64,000 nucleotides of DNA, taken from Bin5 sp965116395 (GTDB lineage: Bacteria; Chloroflexota; Anaerolineae; Caldilineales; Caldilineaceae). The stretch lies in the NCBI GenBank assembly GCA_965116395.1, contig OZ220684.1, positions 5,084,001 to 5,148,000 of the forward strand. Reading direction: 5' to 3'. Shown here in pieces: positions 8,739 to 17,860 of the stretch. The notes beneath the pieces are model-generated. The model was not told the DNA's origin, did no database searches, and worked only from the letters and a program-made list of their open reading frames with translations. The position numbers were made by a program, and so were the translations under genes. Each line of letters opens with the position of its first letter. Positions within the stretch are counted from its first letter, which is position 1.

Positions 8739-11324
8739 ATGTTGAAGATGACGGCGCGACCGTCTCTCCTGCACTACGTCGTCTTCGCTTCCATTCTGGC
8801 GCTGGCCGCCTTTCTCCGTTTCTACTGCCTCACCTGTTCTTCGCTCTGGCACGATGAGGGCAACTCCTGGGCCGTAGCGCAACGCAGTTTCGAACTGATG
8901 GCCAGAGACGCGGCGGCTGACATCCATCCGCCTGGCTACTACTGGTTGCTGAAGCTCTGGGCCGGCACGATCGGATTCTCCGCATGGGGAATGCGCAGTC
9001 TTTCTGCAGTCGCTGGGCTGCTGACAGTGGTGTTCACCTATCTGATTGCGCGGGAGATCGCGGGCAGCGCCGACCACGACCTTCCCTTGTTTGCACTTCT
9101 CGCATCTTTCCTGGCTGCGGTCAATCCCTTCCAAGTCTTCTACAGCCAGGAGGCGCGTATGTACGCGCTGTTGACTCTTGAATCGGTAGCGCTGATGTGG
9201 GCGTTGTTGGCGGCGAGAAGGCGGCTGGCGGCACTGGGTCCGCGCGCCGGAATCGCCTGGTTTGCGGCTGTCTATCTTCTAGCGGCCGCGGCCGGGCTGT
9301 GGACGCACTACATTTATGTCGTGATCCTGGCTGCCGCAGGATGTTCCGGCTTGTGGTGGTGGTTTACTTGGAGAAAAACGCTTGGGCAGAATGATGACGG
9401 CCAGAGGATCGCTCTGGCAGGTCTGACTCGCGTTTCAGTTTCCTGGAAGCCCCTTCTTCTTTTCCTCGGCCTGAACCTTCTGGCGGCGGTTTCTTTCCTG
9501 CCCTGGCTGCCGACCGCCACTGAACGACTGCTCAACTGGCCCTCTCAGAATGGTTTCGTCGGACCGACGGAGGGATTGCGACTCACGTTAGATACGCTGG
9601 CCGCCGGGTCGATCCGAAATGGTCCTGAGCTGGCATGGGGATGGCTGCTTCTGGTCGGGCTGCTACCAATTATAGGGCTCTTGCAGCTCAGACTATCGGG
9701 CGCTGGGACTGCCTTGGTTCTTTGGCTGTTTGTGCCTGTTGGAGTGATGTTTGGCTTCGGACTCTTCAATTCCTCTTTCCTCAAGTTTCTTCTGATTCTG
9801 TCACCGGCTTGGTGCTTGGCTGTCGCGGCGTCCCCGTGCTGTTTTTCTGCTTGGCATTTTTCCCTCCTCTCCAGGTTCTGGCCCATGAAAGAGGCGGGTC
9901 CCCGAGACTCCGGGGACTCACAGGCTATCCAGTTGCCCTACATGCCAATTGCCACGGGAGCGGTCGCCGCGTTGGCCGCAGCTCTGGCCGCGGCAATGCT
10001 TCCTTCCTACTACGCCGACCCAGCCGCACGCGACAATTATGCTGCAATCGCCCACACTGTTAATGCGGTGGGAGACCCGGGACGGGATCTTGTCATTCTG
10101 AACGCGCCGGGCCAGGCGGATGTTTGGCAGTTTTACGATGTCGAAGTCGCGGCATTGCCACTGCCAGAGGATAGGCCGCCCGATCGGGGCAAGACCGAAG
10201 ATACGCTGGCGCGGGAAACAGCCGACCGGCGGCGAGTCTTTGCCATTTTGTGGGCGACTGACCAGTCTGACCGGGAGGGGATCGTCGAAGGGTGGTTGGG
10301 AAGGAACGCCTTCAAAGGCTTTGAGAGCTGGCAAGGCAACGTCCGCTTTGCAACCTTTTTCATGCCGCAGGAACTTTCCTGCAGTGTCTTGGAACAGCTG
10401 TACCGCTTTGGAGACGTCGCCGATCTGACAGAAATATGCCTCTCTCAGTCGCAGCTGGCAGCTGAGGATACTCTGATGTTAGGACTGCGATGGCGACCGC
10501 TTATGACGCCAGACCGGCGCTACAAGGTAACCGTACAACTCTTGGATGCCCGCGATCTGGTGGTTGTCCAGCGCGATGGGGAGCCGGGCGGCGGCACGTT
10601 GCCGACTATTGATTGGCGGGTAGGCCAGACAGTCACCGATAATCACGGTCTCCCCTTGCCGCCGGGAACACCTCCGATCGACTATCGCCTTATCGTTGCC
10701 CTTTACGATGCTGAAACGGGGGCCCGACTTTCGACCCCTTTGGGCGATGCGATAGAGGTGGCCGAGGTGACCATACACCGCCCGGAGAACCCGTTGCCGG
10801 CGACGATGATCCCAATGCAGCACCGGACGAAACTCGAACTGGGTCAATTTTCGGTCGTCGGATACGACTTTCATCGGAAAGCCTTTGCCCATGCGCCTGA
10901 GACTGCTCTTGCGGTGGGCGACAGGCTCCAGGTTACGTTGTACTGGCAGGCGCCAGCCCCGCTCCCATCCGACTGGCCGACCGACCAGCGAATGCGCCTG
11001 ATCTTGGGAGGCCAGACTGTCGAATCACCATTGGCAGGTGGAGGTTTCCCTACGAACGAGTGGCGCGCCGGCGAACTGGTTCGCAGCATATTTGAAATCC
11101 CCTATGATGGTTCGGATTCCGACCTCTGGCTTGAAGTTGAAGACGAACGAGTTCGTTTGGGACGCATCCCGCATGCCAGAAAGGTCCAAGCGGGCGACAT
11201 TTTCACAGCTCAGTTTCCTGCTCGGTTCTCCAGTTCTGCGCTTAGACCGCTGTATTCAAAGCTGTCCGAGTCCAGGAGGCAACTCGTTTGTTCTGCCGGA
11301 TTCCCGGCTTTGAATCTGCAATAA
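8739..11324 (+). CDS. GT39/ArnT-like polytopic membrane glycosyltransferase with exported C-terminal domain
   Basis: An 861-residue protein. The first ~430 residues contain about ten membrane segments. The first periplasmic loop carries the acidic motif SLWHDEGNSW, and HPPGYYWLLKLW follows near residue 68. Both are typical of GT-C enzymes (GT39, dolichyl-phosphate-mannose-protein mannosyltransferase/ArnT) that transfer sugars from polyprenyl phosphate. After the last membrane segment come ~400 residues of soluble, probably extracytoplasmic beta-rich sequence, with recurring phrases such as LQVTLYWQAP and RLIVALYDAETG. Related tail segments appear in the membrane proteins at 46318-48456 and 48660-50951. 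Donor and acceptor are unknown. Confidence 0.8.
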   Translation: MLKMTARPSLLHYVVFASILALAAFLRFYCLTCSSLWHDEGNSWAVAQRSFELMARDAAADIHPPGYYWLLKLWAGTIGFSAWGMRSLSAVAGLLTVVFTYLIAREIAGSADHDLPLFALLASFLAAVNPFQVFYSQEARMYALLTLESVALMWALLAARRRLAALGPRAGIAWFAAVYLLAAAAGLWTHYIYVVILAAAGCSGLWWWFTWRKTLGQNDDGQRIALAGLTRVSVSWKPLLLFLGLNLLAAVSFLPWLPTATERLLNWPSQNGFVGPTEGLRLTLDTLAAGSIRNGPELAWGWLLLVGLLPIIGLLQLRLSGAGTALVLWLFVPVGVMFGFGLFNSSFLKFLLILSPAWCLAVAASPCCFSAWHFSLLSRFWPMKEAGPRDSGDSQAIQLPYMPIATGAVAALAAALAAAMLPSYYADPAARDNYAAIAHTVNAVGDPGRDLVILNAPGQADVWQFYDVEVAALPLPEDRPPDRGKTEDTLARETADRRRVFAILWATDQSDREGIVEGWLGRNAFKGFESWQGNVRFATFFMPQELSCSVLEQLYRFGDVADLTEICLSQSQLAAEDTLMLGLRWRPLMTPDRRYKVTVQLLDARDLVVVQRDGEPGGGTLPTIDWRVGQTVTDNHGLPLPPGTPPIDYRLIVALYDAETGARLSTPLGDAIEVAEVTIHRPENPLPATMIPMQHRTKLELGQFSVVGYDFHRKAFAHAPETALAVGDRLQVTLYWQAPAPLPSDWPTDQRMRLILGGQTVESPLAGGGFPTNEWRAGELVRSIFEIPYDGSDSDLWLEVEDERVRLGRIPHARKVQAGDIFTAQFPARFSSSALRPLYSKLSESRRQLVCSAGFPALNLQ

Positions 11325-11531
11325 TCACATGGCGGCTGGGGCAACATCGGTTCACTTTTCTTTGACAACGTTCAGTGCGCATAGTACCATAGTGCCCGAC
11401 GCCGAGAACCATCCTTTGCGGGGATCACGCCGGGGATCGCCTTTCAACTGTACTTGTGCCCGGCCTTTGCAAAGCGCTCAAGCTCCACCGCATCAGATTT
11501 GGGGCCGGTGAGCGGGAAAGGACTTTGCCCG

Positions 11532-11936
11532 ATGCGCATGCTAGGCCATGCCGTCGTTTTGCCGGATGAGTTGCCCTGCCCCGTTGAAGCAGCCGCACGA
11601 ATAATTGGACGGAAATGGACGCTGCAGATTGTGCACCGGCTTCTCAATGCCCGCCATAAACGTTTTTGCGAACTGCAGGAAGAGTTAGGGGGCGTCAATC
11701 CTAGCACGCTCAGCAGCAGGCTAAAGATGCTGGAGGATGAGGGCCTGGTCATGCGCGACCAAGTCAGTTCCATCCCTCCTCATGTCAGGTACAGTTTGAC
11801 TGACAAGGGCCGCGAGTTGGCACCTGTAATCGCTGAAATTGCTGGTTGGAGCCAGCGCTGGGTCTGCCTTGACGAAGAGAGTGTTGGCGAAGAGGGTGTT
11901 AGTGAAGCCAACATACAGGCGGAAGCGGTCGTTTAG
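11532..11936 (+). CDS. HxlR-family winged-helix transcriptional regulator
   Basis: A 134-residue protein. The HxlR signature is visible as CPVEAAARIIGRKWTLQIV, a recognition-helix region VNPSTLSSRLKMLEDEGLV, and the wing HVRYSLTDKGREL. HxlR proteins are DNA-binding repressors or activators, often redox- or aldehyde-responsive through a conserved cysteine; here Cys17 lies just before the helix-turn-helix. The ATG at 11532 fits family length. The same frame stays open to 11454, but that extension has no similarity to the family. It begins the plus-strand run that includes the cytochrome c maturation genes, so it could regulate the 27-bp-downstream hydrolase; this is inference. Confidence 0.85.
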   Translation: MRMLGHAVVLPDELPCPVEAAARIIGRKWTLQIVHRLLNARHKRFCELQEELGGVNPSTLSSRLKMLEDEGLVMRDQVSSIPPHVRYSLTDKGRELAPVIAEIAGWSQRWVCLDEESVGEEGVSEANIQAEAVV

Positions 11937-11962
11937 GAACTCAACTAAGGAGCAAGTCGAGC

Positions 11963-12616
11963 ATGATAGTTGCCGGCCTCACCGTGGGCCTGTTGGAGGA
12001 GAACTGCTATGTCTTGGCGTGTGAGAAGACAATGCGCGGGGTCATTATTGACCCCGGGGACAGCGCTCGTGCGCTACTCAAAGAAATCGCAGAGATGGGA
12101 ATTACGATTGAGAAGGTCATTAATACCCATGCTCACTTCGACCATGTGATGGCGGTAAATGAAGTGCGAGCCTCCACAGGGGCAACATTCCACCTGCACC
12201 GTGAAGACCTTCCGATACTGAGAGCCGCACCTGAACGTGTACTGGAGTGGCTTGGTGCGCGCATCGAACCGATTGTGGAACCCGACCATTTCCTGGAAGA
12301 AGGTCAAAAGATCGAGTTCGGTACCGAGGCCTTGGAAGTTCTCTTTACGCCTGGTCACTCGCCGGGCCATGTTGTCTTCGTTGACCACGCCAATGCGCAG
12401 GTTTTTGCAGGCGATACCCTTTTTCGCGGTAGCGTAGGACGTTTCGATTTGCCGCTCGCGGATGGCCCTACGCTCATTAACAGCATTCAACAACAGTTGC
12501 TTACCCTTCCCGACAGTTACGCGGTTTATCCGGGTCACGGTGAAGCGACGACAATTGGCGCCGAACGAGAAAGCAACCCCTTTGTAGGCAGGGTTGCAGC
12601 GTTTCCCATTATCTGA
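11963..12616 (+). CDS. MBL-fold metallo-hydrolase (glyoxalase II-like)
   Basis: A 217-residue metallo-beta-lactamase fold protein. The metal site is visible as THAHFDH (residues 55-61), with further ligands in TPGHSPGHV, FAGDTLF and YPGHGEAT near the C-terminus. The arrangement resembles glyoxalase II and related thioester hydrolases, which bind two metal ions. An AAGGAG ribosome-binding site precedes the ATG. It sits between an HxlR regulator and a DUF2007-like gene. A role in thiol-ester or aldehyde detoxification is plausible but unproven; the substrate cannot be read from the sequence. Confidence 0.85.
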   Translation: MIVAGLTVGLLEENCYVLACEKTMRGVIIDPGDSARALLKEIAEMGITIEKVINTHAHFDHVMAVNEVRASTGATFHLHREDLPILRAAPERVLEWLGARIEPIVEPDHFLEEGQKIEFGTEALEVLFTPGHSPGHVVFVDHANAQVFAGDTLFRGSVGRFDLPLADGPTLINSIQQQLLTLPDSYAVYPGHGEATTIGAERESNPFVGRVAAFPII

Positions 12617-12632
12617 CCAACAGGAGAATGCC

Positions 12633-12989
12633 ATGACGATCCTGGTCGGTGGACTCCAGAGACTTTGGGCGGGACGCAGGGGCAGTGCCAGGACTTTGGA
12701 ATCGGAGAAGGCGGATTCCTCGGCTACAACTGGCGGGTCGGTTTCGCAGGAGCCGGTCGTTGTTTGGCAGGCTGCCAATCCGATGGAAGCGCAGATAGTT
12801 AAAGGGCGCCTGCAAAGCGCCGGCATTCCTGCGATTGTACGCGGGGAGGCCATGGGCAGAATCTACGGATTCGTTTATGGCGGACTGGCCGAGCGCGATG
12901 TGCTTGTGCCTGGCCCTCTGGCCGAGTCGGCGGAGGAAGTTCTGTCGGAGGAAATCCGGTGGGACCAGGACAACGAGGAAAGCGCCTAG
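12633..12989 (+). CDS. DUF2007-like small protein
   Basis: A 118-residue protein. After a ~45-residue variable start, residues 48-110 match the DUF2007 pattern: VVVWQAANPMEAQIVKGRL, AGIPAIVRGE and DVLVPGPLAESAEEVL. DUF2007 proteins are called putative signal-transducing proteins, with no confirmed function. The start at 12633 has AGGAG at a good distance. It follows the MBL hydrolase by 16 bp, so the two are probably co-transcribed. Confidence 0.7.
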   Translation: MTILVGGLQRLWAGRRGSARTLESEKADSSATTGGSVSQEPVVVWQAANPMEAQIVKGRLQSAGIPAIVRGEAMGRIYGFVYGGLAERDVLVPGPLAESAEEVLSEEIRWDQDNEESA

Positions 12990-13119
12990 GTCATTTTCCG
13001 GCGCGCTGGATGCCGAGCTTATAATGCAGCGAGAATGGTCTGCGCGGTCATTGTTGGCGTGTGCGTGTCGAGGATCTGCAGGTGCAAAACGGACGGCATA
13101 GAGGCAAGTTAGGATTCCA

Positions 13120-13632
13120 ATGGGTGCTACGGCTCCGAAAATAAGCGAATTCAGGGATGAAGAGTGGTGGGACGGACCAATCCCTGCCCACTTGGCGCGC
13201 AAACGTTCCGGTCTTAAGCCCCAGTTCTTGGTGGCTGGACTGCTGCTGGTGGGCGTCATTGTCTCGCTGATGGTTTACGGTTTGACCACTGCAAAAGCAT
13301 TCTGGTTGACCGTAGACGAAGTGCAACAACGGAGCAGCGAGCTGGGTTCCCAACGTATAAGAGTGAATGGCCTGGTTGTAGAAGACAGCGAGGATTGGAA
13401 TCCTACCGAGGTGACCCTTCGCTTCAGAATCCACGACGAAGAGAATCCAAATCAGCAGCTTGAGGTATCTTTCTATGGACCGCGCCCGGACAATTTTCAG
13501 CGGGCGGCTTCGGCCATAGTGGAAGGAGAGCTATTGCCTGACGGCGTCTTCCAGGCTGAAGTGCTGCTTCTCAAGTGTCCCAGCCGCTATGAGGAAGCGC
13601 CAGAAGAGATCTTGCTCAAGGCAGTTCGTTGA
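13120..13632 (+). CDS. ccmE: Cytochrome c maturation protein CcmE, CXXXY type
   Basis: A 170-residue haem chaperone, membrane-anchored by one segment at about residues 38-56, with a periplasmic OB-fold domain (RIRVNGLVVEDS, VTLRFRIHD). In the classical enzyme haem is held by His in HXXXY. Here the equivalent is CPSRY (Cys153, Tyr157), the CXXXY variant known from some archaea, Desulfovibrio and Gram-positives. CcmE receives haem from CcmABCD and passes it to the haem lyase complex. It heads a ccm operon in which the cytochrome, ccmA, ccmB, ccmC and ccmD follow. No ccmF or ccmH is in the window. Confidence 0.88.
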   Translation: MGATAPKISEFRDEEWWDGPIPAHLARKRSGLKPQFLVAGLLLVGVIVSLMVYGLTTAKAFWLTVDEVQQRSSELGSQRIRVNGLVVEDSEDWNPTEVTLRFRIHDEENPNQQLEVSFYGPRPDNFQRAASAIVEGELLPDGVFQAEVLLLKCPSRYEEAPEEILLKAVR

Positions 13633-13747
13633 TTCGGGCAACAGCTGTTGGGGCGAGCAGATTCACCTGGTCGACGGTGAAGCGGTTGGCTAAGCCTTTC
13701 AATTTGCTCGCCAGTTCTGCAGATGCAGAGAGTCGGAATACCTACGA

Positions 13748-15631
13748 TTGTATCGCAAATGGTCCTCCTATGCGCCCCTAAGGTTATACTGTGTCATAGC
13801 TGTCCTTTTGACGCTGATACCAGGTAATCTACAGGCGCAAGAACCTCCTCCTTACGACCCACAGCAGATCCCTGTTCCCGATCGAATCCCAGTTGCAGGA
13901 CTGGCCGCCGGCTCCTACGCCCAGAATTGCGCCCCTTGCCATGGCGCCAGCGGCGATGGCGACGGCCCGGCAGGCGCAACGGCAGATCCAACCGTCTTCT
14001 CCGACCCTGCTGCAGTGTGGGAACGTTCACCTGCCGAGCTCTTTCATGTCACCAAGTTTGGTCGTATACAGAACTTGATGCCCCCCTGGCGCAACAGTTT
14101 GAGCGATGAACAGATCTGGCAGGCGGTCTACTACGCCTGGAACCTGCATACAGACGAGGTAGAAGTTGCCGCGGGCGCCGAACTTTACAGGCAATCTTGC
14201 GTCGAATGCCATGGCGAGAGCGGGCGAGGAGAAGGAGCCGAAGCAGGCGCAAGCATGCCGGACTTTTCCTCGCAGGCTGCGATGGTTTTTGTCAGTCAGG
14301 CGGAACTGGATCAGCTCTGGCGAACGGCACATCCGGAGATCGGCGCTGAATGGGCGGGCGCCGAGCGGCAGGCATTGCTTGCGTTCATTCGCACATTTAC
14401 TTACCGGCCGTTGTGGGCTCCTTTTGTGGTCTCAGGACCAGGAGTTATTACAGGCCGGTTATTTCAGGGCACAGAAAACGGACAGGCTCCCACTCAGTCA
14501 GAGGTCACGCTGAATATTTTCCAGCAGACAGAACTGCTAACCACGCGAATGGCCGCTACAGAGGAAGACGGCAACTTTCGGTTCGAAGAACTGCCTGTGG
14601 ACGCAGGCTACTACTTTCTGGTGGAAACCGAACACCAAGACATTCGCTATACGACGCCAATCCTGGCATTTAGCGGTCCAGACTTCACGGAAGACAGGGT
14701 AGGACCTGAAAGGATAGATACGTCGCTGCCGGTCTTTGAAACGACGACGGACCCTGGCGGCCTGCAGATTAGCCGCGCCAACTGGATTATAGAGCATGAG
14801 CCAGGCGTCTTGCTTGTTGGACAGCTTTTCACTTTTGGCAATCGAGGCGACCGCACCTTTACAGGGGCGGATGTGGAAGCCTTCGACACGCCGGTATCGC
14901 TTGCAGTTCCGCTGCCTGACGGCGCCAGTGAAATTGAGATTCAGGACGGTCTGATTGGAGAGGTCTATCGCCTCCGGCAGCAGGTCCTCTATGACACGCG
15001 CCCCGTGCCGCCGGGTGAAAGCTCGCGGCAGATTTTTGTACGATATCGCCTGCCCTATGCGGGTGACGCTGCCGACATCATCTTTCCTGTCCCTTACGAT
15101 ACGTCGATGCTGAATCTGCTGGTGGCAGATTTACCCGAACTGGAGGTGGCGCTCACGATCGGAAGTGAAGCCCACGAGTCCGCGGGCCAGGAAACGATAC
15201 AAGGAGTCTTTTTCCGCCTTTGGACCGCGCCCGTTGCCAGCAGTACACCGGTTCATGTTTCGTTGCGGGGCCTGATTGCGGCAGGCGGGCTCGATCCTAG
15301 GCCAGACAGAGGCACTACTCCGAGCCGCGAGATGCCTGTCTCAGCGCCCCCGCTCGACGCTCGCGTTCCCCTGGCTTTCGGCAGCATCGTTGGCCTTTTG
15401 CTGGTAGCTGCCATTCTCCTGTTTGTCTACCGGGAGCGGACGAAGAGCCCACCGACGGAAGAGCAGTTGGCGGCGCGTCGCGAAGAGCTGATAGATCGAA
15501 TCGCCAGGCTAGATGACCTGCATGCTTTGGGGGAATTGGAGGAGAAGTCCTGGAAAAGCGAGAGAGCCTCTCTGAAGAGTGAGCTGATCGGCATCTCTCT
15601 TGCAGAGCTGCAAGAGCAAGAGACCCCATGA
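13748..15631 (+). CDS. Membrane-anchored dihaem c-type cytochrome in the ccm operon
   Basis: A 627-residue protein starting at a TTG. A signal peptide (about 1-30) is followed by two cytochrome c domains with haem sites CAPCH (61-65) and CVECH (151-155); Met111 in LMPPW is a candidate axial ligand of the first haem. A beta-rich region follows, with a carboxypeptidase-regulatory-like segment near residues 235-310 (EEDGNFRFEELP). A membrane segment lies at about 540-560. The cytoplasmic tail ends in a SHOCT-like helix pair (RIARLDDLHALGELEEKSW). It overlaps ccmA by 4 bp. It may be a substrate of the maturation system or an electron carrier for it; both are inferences. Confidence 0.8.
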   Translation: MYRKWSSYAPLRLYCVIAVLLTLIPGNLQAQEPPPYDPQQIPVPDRIPVAGLAAGSYAQNCAPCHGASGDGDGPAGATADPTVFSDPAAVWERSPAELFHVTKFGRIQNLMPPWRNSLSDEQIWQAVYYAWNLHTDEVEVAAGAELYRQSCVECHGESGRGEGAEAGASMPDFSSQAAMVFVSQAELDQLWRTAHPEIGAEWAGAERQALLAFIRTFTYRPLWAPFVVSGPGVITGRLFQGTENGQAPTQSEVTLNIFQQTELLTTRMAATEEDGNFRFEELPVDAGYYFLVETEHQDIRYTTPILAFSGPDFTEDRVGPERIDTSLPVFETTTDPGGLQISRANWIIEHEPGVLLVGQLFTFGNRGDRTFTGADVEAFDTPVSLAVPLPDGASEIEIQDGLIGEVYRLRQQVLYDTRPVPPGESSRQIFVRYRLPYAGDAADIIFPVPYDTSMLNLLVADLPELEVALTIGSEAHESAGQETIQGVFFRLWTAPVASSTPVHVSLRGLIAAGGLDPRPDRGTTPSREMPVSAPPLDARVPLAFGSIVGLLLVAAILLFVYRERTKSPPTEEQLAARREELIDRIARLDDLHALGELEEKSWKSERASLKSELIGISLAELQEQETP

Positions 15632-16305
15632 CAGCCTCTCCCTTACCCTTAATTCGTTGCGATCAGGTCGCTAAACGATTTGGGCATAAACGCGTCCTGC
15701 GCGATATCACGCTAACGATATCCGCCGGCGAAGTGGTTTCGCTGTTGGGCGCCAATGGATCAGGCAAGACGACCCTTCTGCGGATTGTCGCAGGGCTGGA
15801 GAGTCCGGATCAAGGTGAGGTATGGCTGGGGCCTGTTTCTCTTTCTGCGGCTGCCCATGAGATACGACGGTATATCGGGGTGGTCGCACATGCCCCCCTG
15901 CTTTACGAACGGCTCACCGGCATCGAGAATCTTCAATTCTACGCCCGCATGTACGACCTGGATGAACCGTCGGACCGGATTGAGCATCTGCTGAGATCTC
16001 TGGGACTGTGGGGGCGGCGAGATGACACTGTTCGGACTTACAGTCGCGGAATGTCGCAACGGTTGGCCATTGCAAGAGCTTTGCTGCATGATCCGCCGGT
16101 CGTGATCCTCGACGAACCGGATACCGGCCTTGACAGTGAGAGCTTGAACCAATTGACCGAACTCATTGAGCGCTTGCAAGAGAGGGGAAGGGCCGTACTA
16201 GCTACGACTCACGACCTGGAGCGTGCGTTCATTTGGGGGGACCGTGTTTGCGAACTGCGAAAGGGAAGCCTGCATCCTTTGGAGGGTTCAGAACGTAGTG
16301 AGTAA
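15628..16305 (+). CDS. ccmA: Haem exporter ATP-binding subunit CcmA
   Basis: A 225-residue ABC ATPase. Walker A GANGSGKTT, the signature YSRGMSQRLAIARAL and Walker B VVILDEPDTGLD are intact, with a H-loop in TTHDLE. CcmA and CcmB form the ABC part of the CcmABCD complex that releases holo-CcmE using ATP. The start ATG overlaps the preceding stop (ATGA). Generic ABC ATPases look similar; placement between the cytochrome gene and ccmB/ccmC decides the name. Confidence 0.9.
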   Translation: MTASPLPLIRCDQVAKRFGHKRVLRDITLTISAGEVVSLLGANGSGKTTLLRIVAGLESPDQGEVWLGPVSLSAAAHEIRRYIGVVAHAPLLYERLTGIENLQFYARMYDLDEPSDRIEHLLRSLGLWGRRDDTVRTYSRGMSQRLAIARALLHDPPVVILDEPDTGLDSESLNQLTELIERLQERGRAVLATTHDLERAFIWGDRVCELRKGSLHPLEGSERSE

Positions 16306-16371
16306 TGTGAGTCGTACGCTTGGTCGTTTAGCGATACTCCTGTCCGGGGGCTGGATCAACGCCCGCGTGGT

Positions 16372-17100
16372 ATGATGTCAGAGCCAACGAGGGGAAGTTC
16401 GGCAGCGAGCAGGCGAGGAGGGCTGGCAGCTTATCTGCGCACTGTTGGGGCAGTGGCCCAGAAGGACGTGCGCACGGAGTTGCGGGCAAAGGAGGTCGTG
16501 GGGATGATGGCGGCCTTTTCCATTCTGGCTGCGGTCGTTTTCGGACTGGCCTTCGACCTGCGTGTTTCCCGACCCGAACTGGTTGTGCCTGGCATCCTGT
16601 GGGTGAACATTCTTTTTACAGGCGTGTTGGGATTGAACCGTTCTTTTGGATCGGAGATGGATCGAGGCACACTAACCGGTCTGTTGCTGGCACCGGTTGA
16701 GCGGTCGGCGATTTATTTGGGAAAAGTGGCCGCCAACCTGTTCTTTTTCTTGTTTGTCGAAGCGCTTCTTGTGCCTGCAATACTGATCCTGTTTGATGTA
16801 AACCTGCTCCACCCGTTGATTCTGCTGGGACTGTTATTGGGCACGATCGGATACGCAGGGGTGGGCACGCTTTTCGCGGCGCTGACAGCCCGCAACCTGG
16901 CCAGGGAGACGCTGTTGCCGGTACTTCTGTTGCCGGTGCTCGTGCCGCTTTTCATATCGGGAGTTGGCCTGACAGCAGCCATTCTGGATGGCCGGCCGAG
17001 CGGTGAATTGTGGCCCTGGCTTGGTATCCTGGCGATGTACGATGCTATGGTTTTCGCAATTTCCTTTCTGCTGGTTGATCAGATTTGGGAGCAAGGTTGA
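16372..17100 (+). CDS. ccmB: Haem exporter membrane subunit CcmB
   Basis: A 242-residue protein with about six membrane segments. It carries CcmB family features: VAQKDVRTELRAKEVV near residue 28, SFGSEMDRGTLTGLLLAP around residues 91-108, and the segment NLARETLLPVLLLPVLVP. It is the permease partner of CcmA in holo-CcmE release. It starts 66 bp after ccmA and ends 22 bp before ccmC. Confidence 0.9.
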   Translation: MMSEPTRGSSAASRRGGLAAYLRTVGAVAQKDVRTELRAKEVVGMMAAFSILAAVVFGLAFDLRVSRPELVVPGILWVNILFTGVLGLNRSFGSEMDRGTLTGLLLAPVERSAIYLGKVAANLFFFLFVEALLVPAILILFDVNLLHPLILLGLLLGTIGYAGVGTLFAALTARNLARETLLPVLLLPVLVPLFISGVGLTAAILDGRPSGELWPWLGILAMYDAMVFAISFLLVDQIWEQG

Positions 17101-17122
17101 ACAAGACTTTCGGAGTTTTCCA

Positions 17123-17860
17123 ATGAGCGCACAGTCGAGACCGGCGTCCACGGATCGCTGGTTCGCACCTTTGCTGGCCTTCGATATCGTTGCGGCGCTG
17201 GCGATGGTAGCGGTGATGTGGGCAGCGCTGCTCTATGCAGGCGATGCAATAAATCTCGCTGGGGAGGAACAGGTCGCCCAGCGCATTTTCTATTTCCACA
17301 TTGGCAGCAACATCGCTGCGCTGCTCGGATTTCTTGCATCTCTTATCGGCAGCGTAGGCTACTTATTCAGCAGGCGGCTCGTGTGGGACCGTTGGGCGGC
17401 GGCGAGCGTCGAAATTGGCACGATATTCGGAATCATTGTGCTACTGTCAGGGGCAATCTGGGCCAAACCTGCCTGGAATACATATTGGGTATGGGAACCT
17501 CGCCTGACGACGGCGACAATTACTGTCTTAATCTACATCGCCTATATGCTGTTCCGCAATGGTTTCGAATATGCCGATGTGCGAGCCAGGTTTGCTGCCA
17601 TTTATGCAATATTCGCTTTTTTGAGCGTGCCGCTCACCTATTACAGTGCGCGTCTGTTCCGCTCAATCCATCCGATTGTCTTTGACGGGGCCAACCAGGA
17701 AGCGCAGGGAGGCTTTTCCATCGGGCCAACGATGGGACAGACCCTTGCAATTGCCATGGTCGGCTTTGCGTTCCTCTTTTTCGCTCTGCTCTTCCACCGG
17801 GTCCGTCAGCTTGAGATGGAGGCCCGCATCGACGAAATTCGGGAGGCGTTGGACGAGTGA
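17123..17860 (+). CDS. ccmC: Haem-handling membrane protein CcmC
   Basis: A 245-residue protein with six membrane segments. The tryptophan-rich periplasmic loop reads AWNTYWVWEPRLT, the counterpart of the WWD haem-binding motif. Conserved histidines lie before and after it (FHIGSN near residue 57; RSIHPIVF near residue 178). CcmC presents haem to CcmE. The ATG at 17123 has CGGAG upstream; the frame is open further upstream inside ccmB but without family similarity. Its stop overlaps the GTG of the small ccmD-like gene. Confidence 0.92.
   Translation: MSAQSRPASTDRWFAPLLAFDIVAALAMVAVMWAALLYAGDAINLAGEEQVAQRIFYFHIGSNIAALLGFLASLIGSVGYLFSRRLVWDRWAAASVEIGTIFGIIVLLSGAIWAKPAWNTYWVWEPRLTTATITVLIYIAYMLFRNGFEYADVRARFAAIYAIFAFLSVPLTYYSARLFRSIHPIVFDGANQEAQGGFSIGPTMGQTLAIAMVGFAFLFFALLFHRVRQLEMEARIDEIREALDE

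Noticed and set aside
7929..9134. Long antisense open frame (about 400 codons) opposite the hydrolase and GT39-like genes
   Set aside because: It is a shadow of the two plus-strand genes. Its translation has no domain features and the plus-strand proteins are clearly real.
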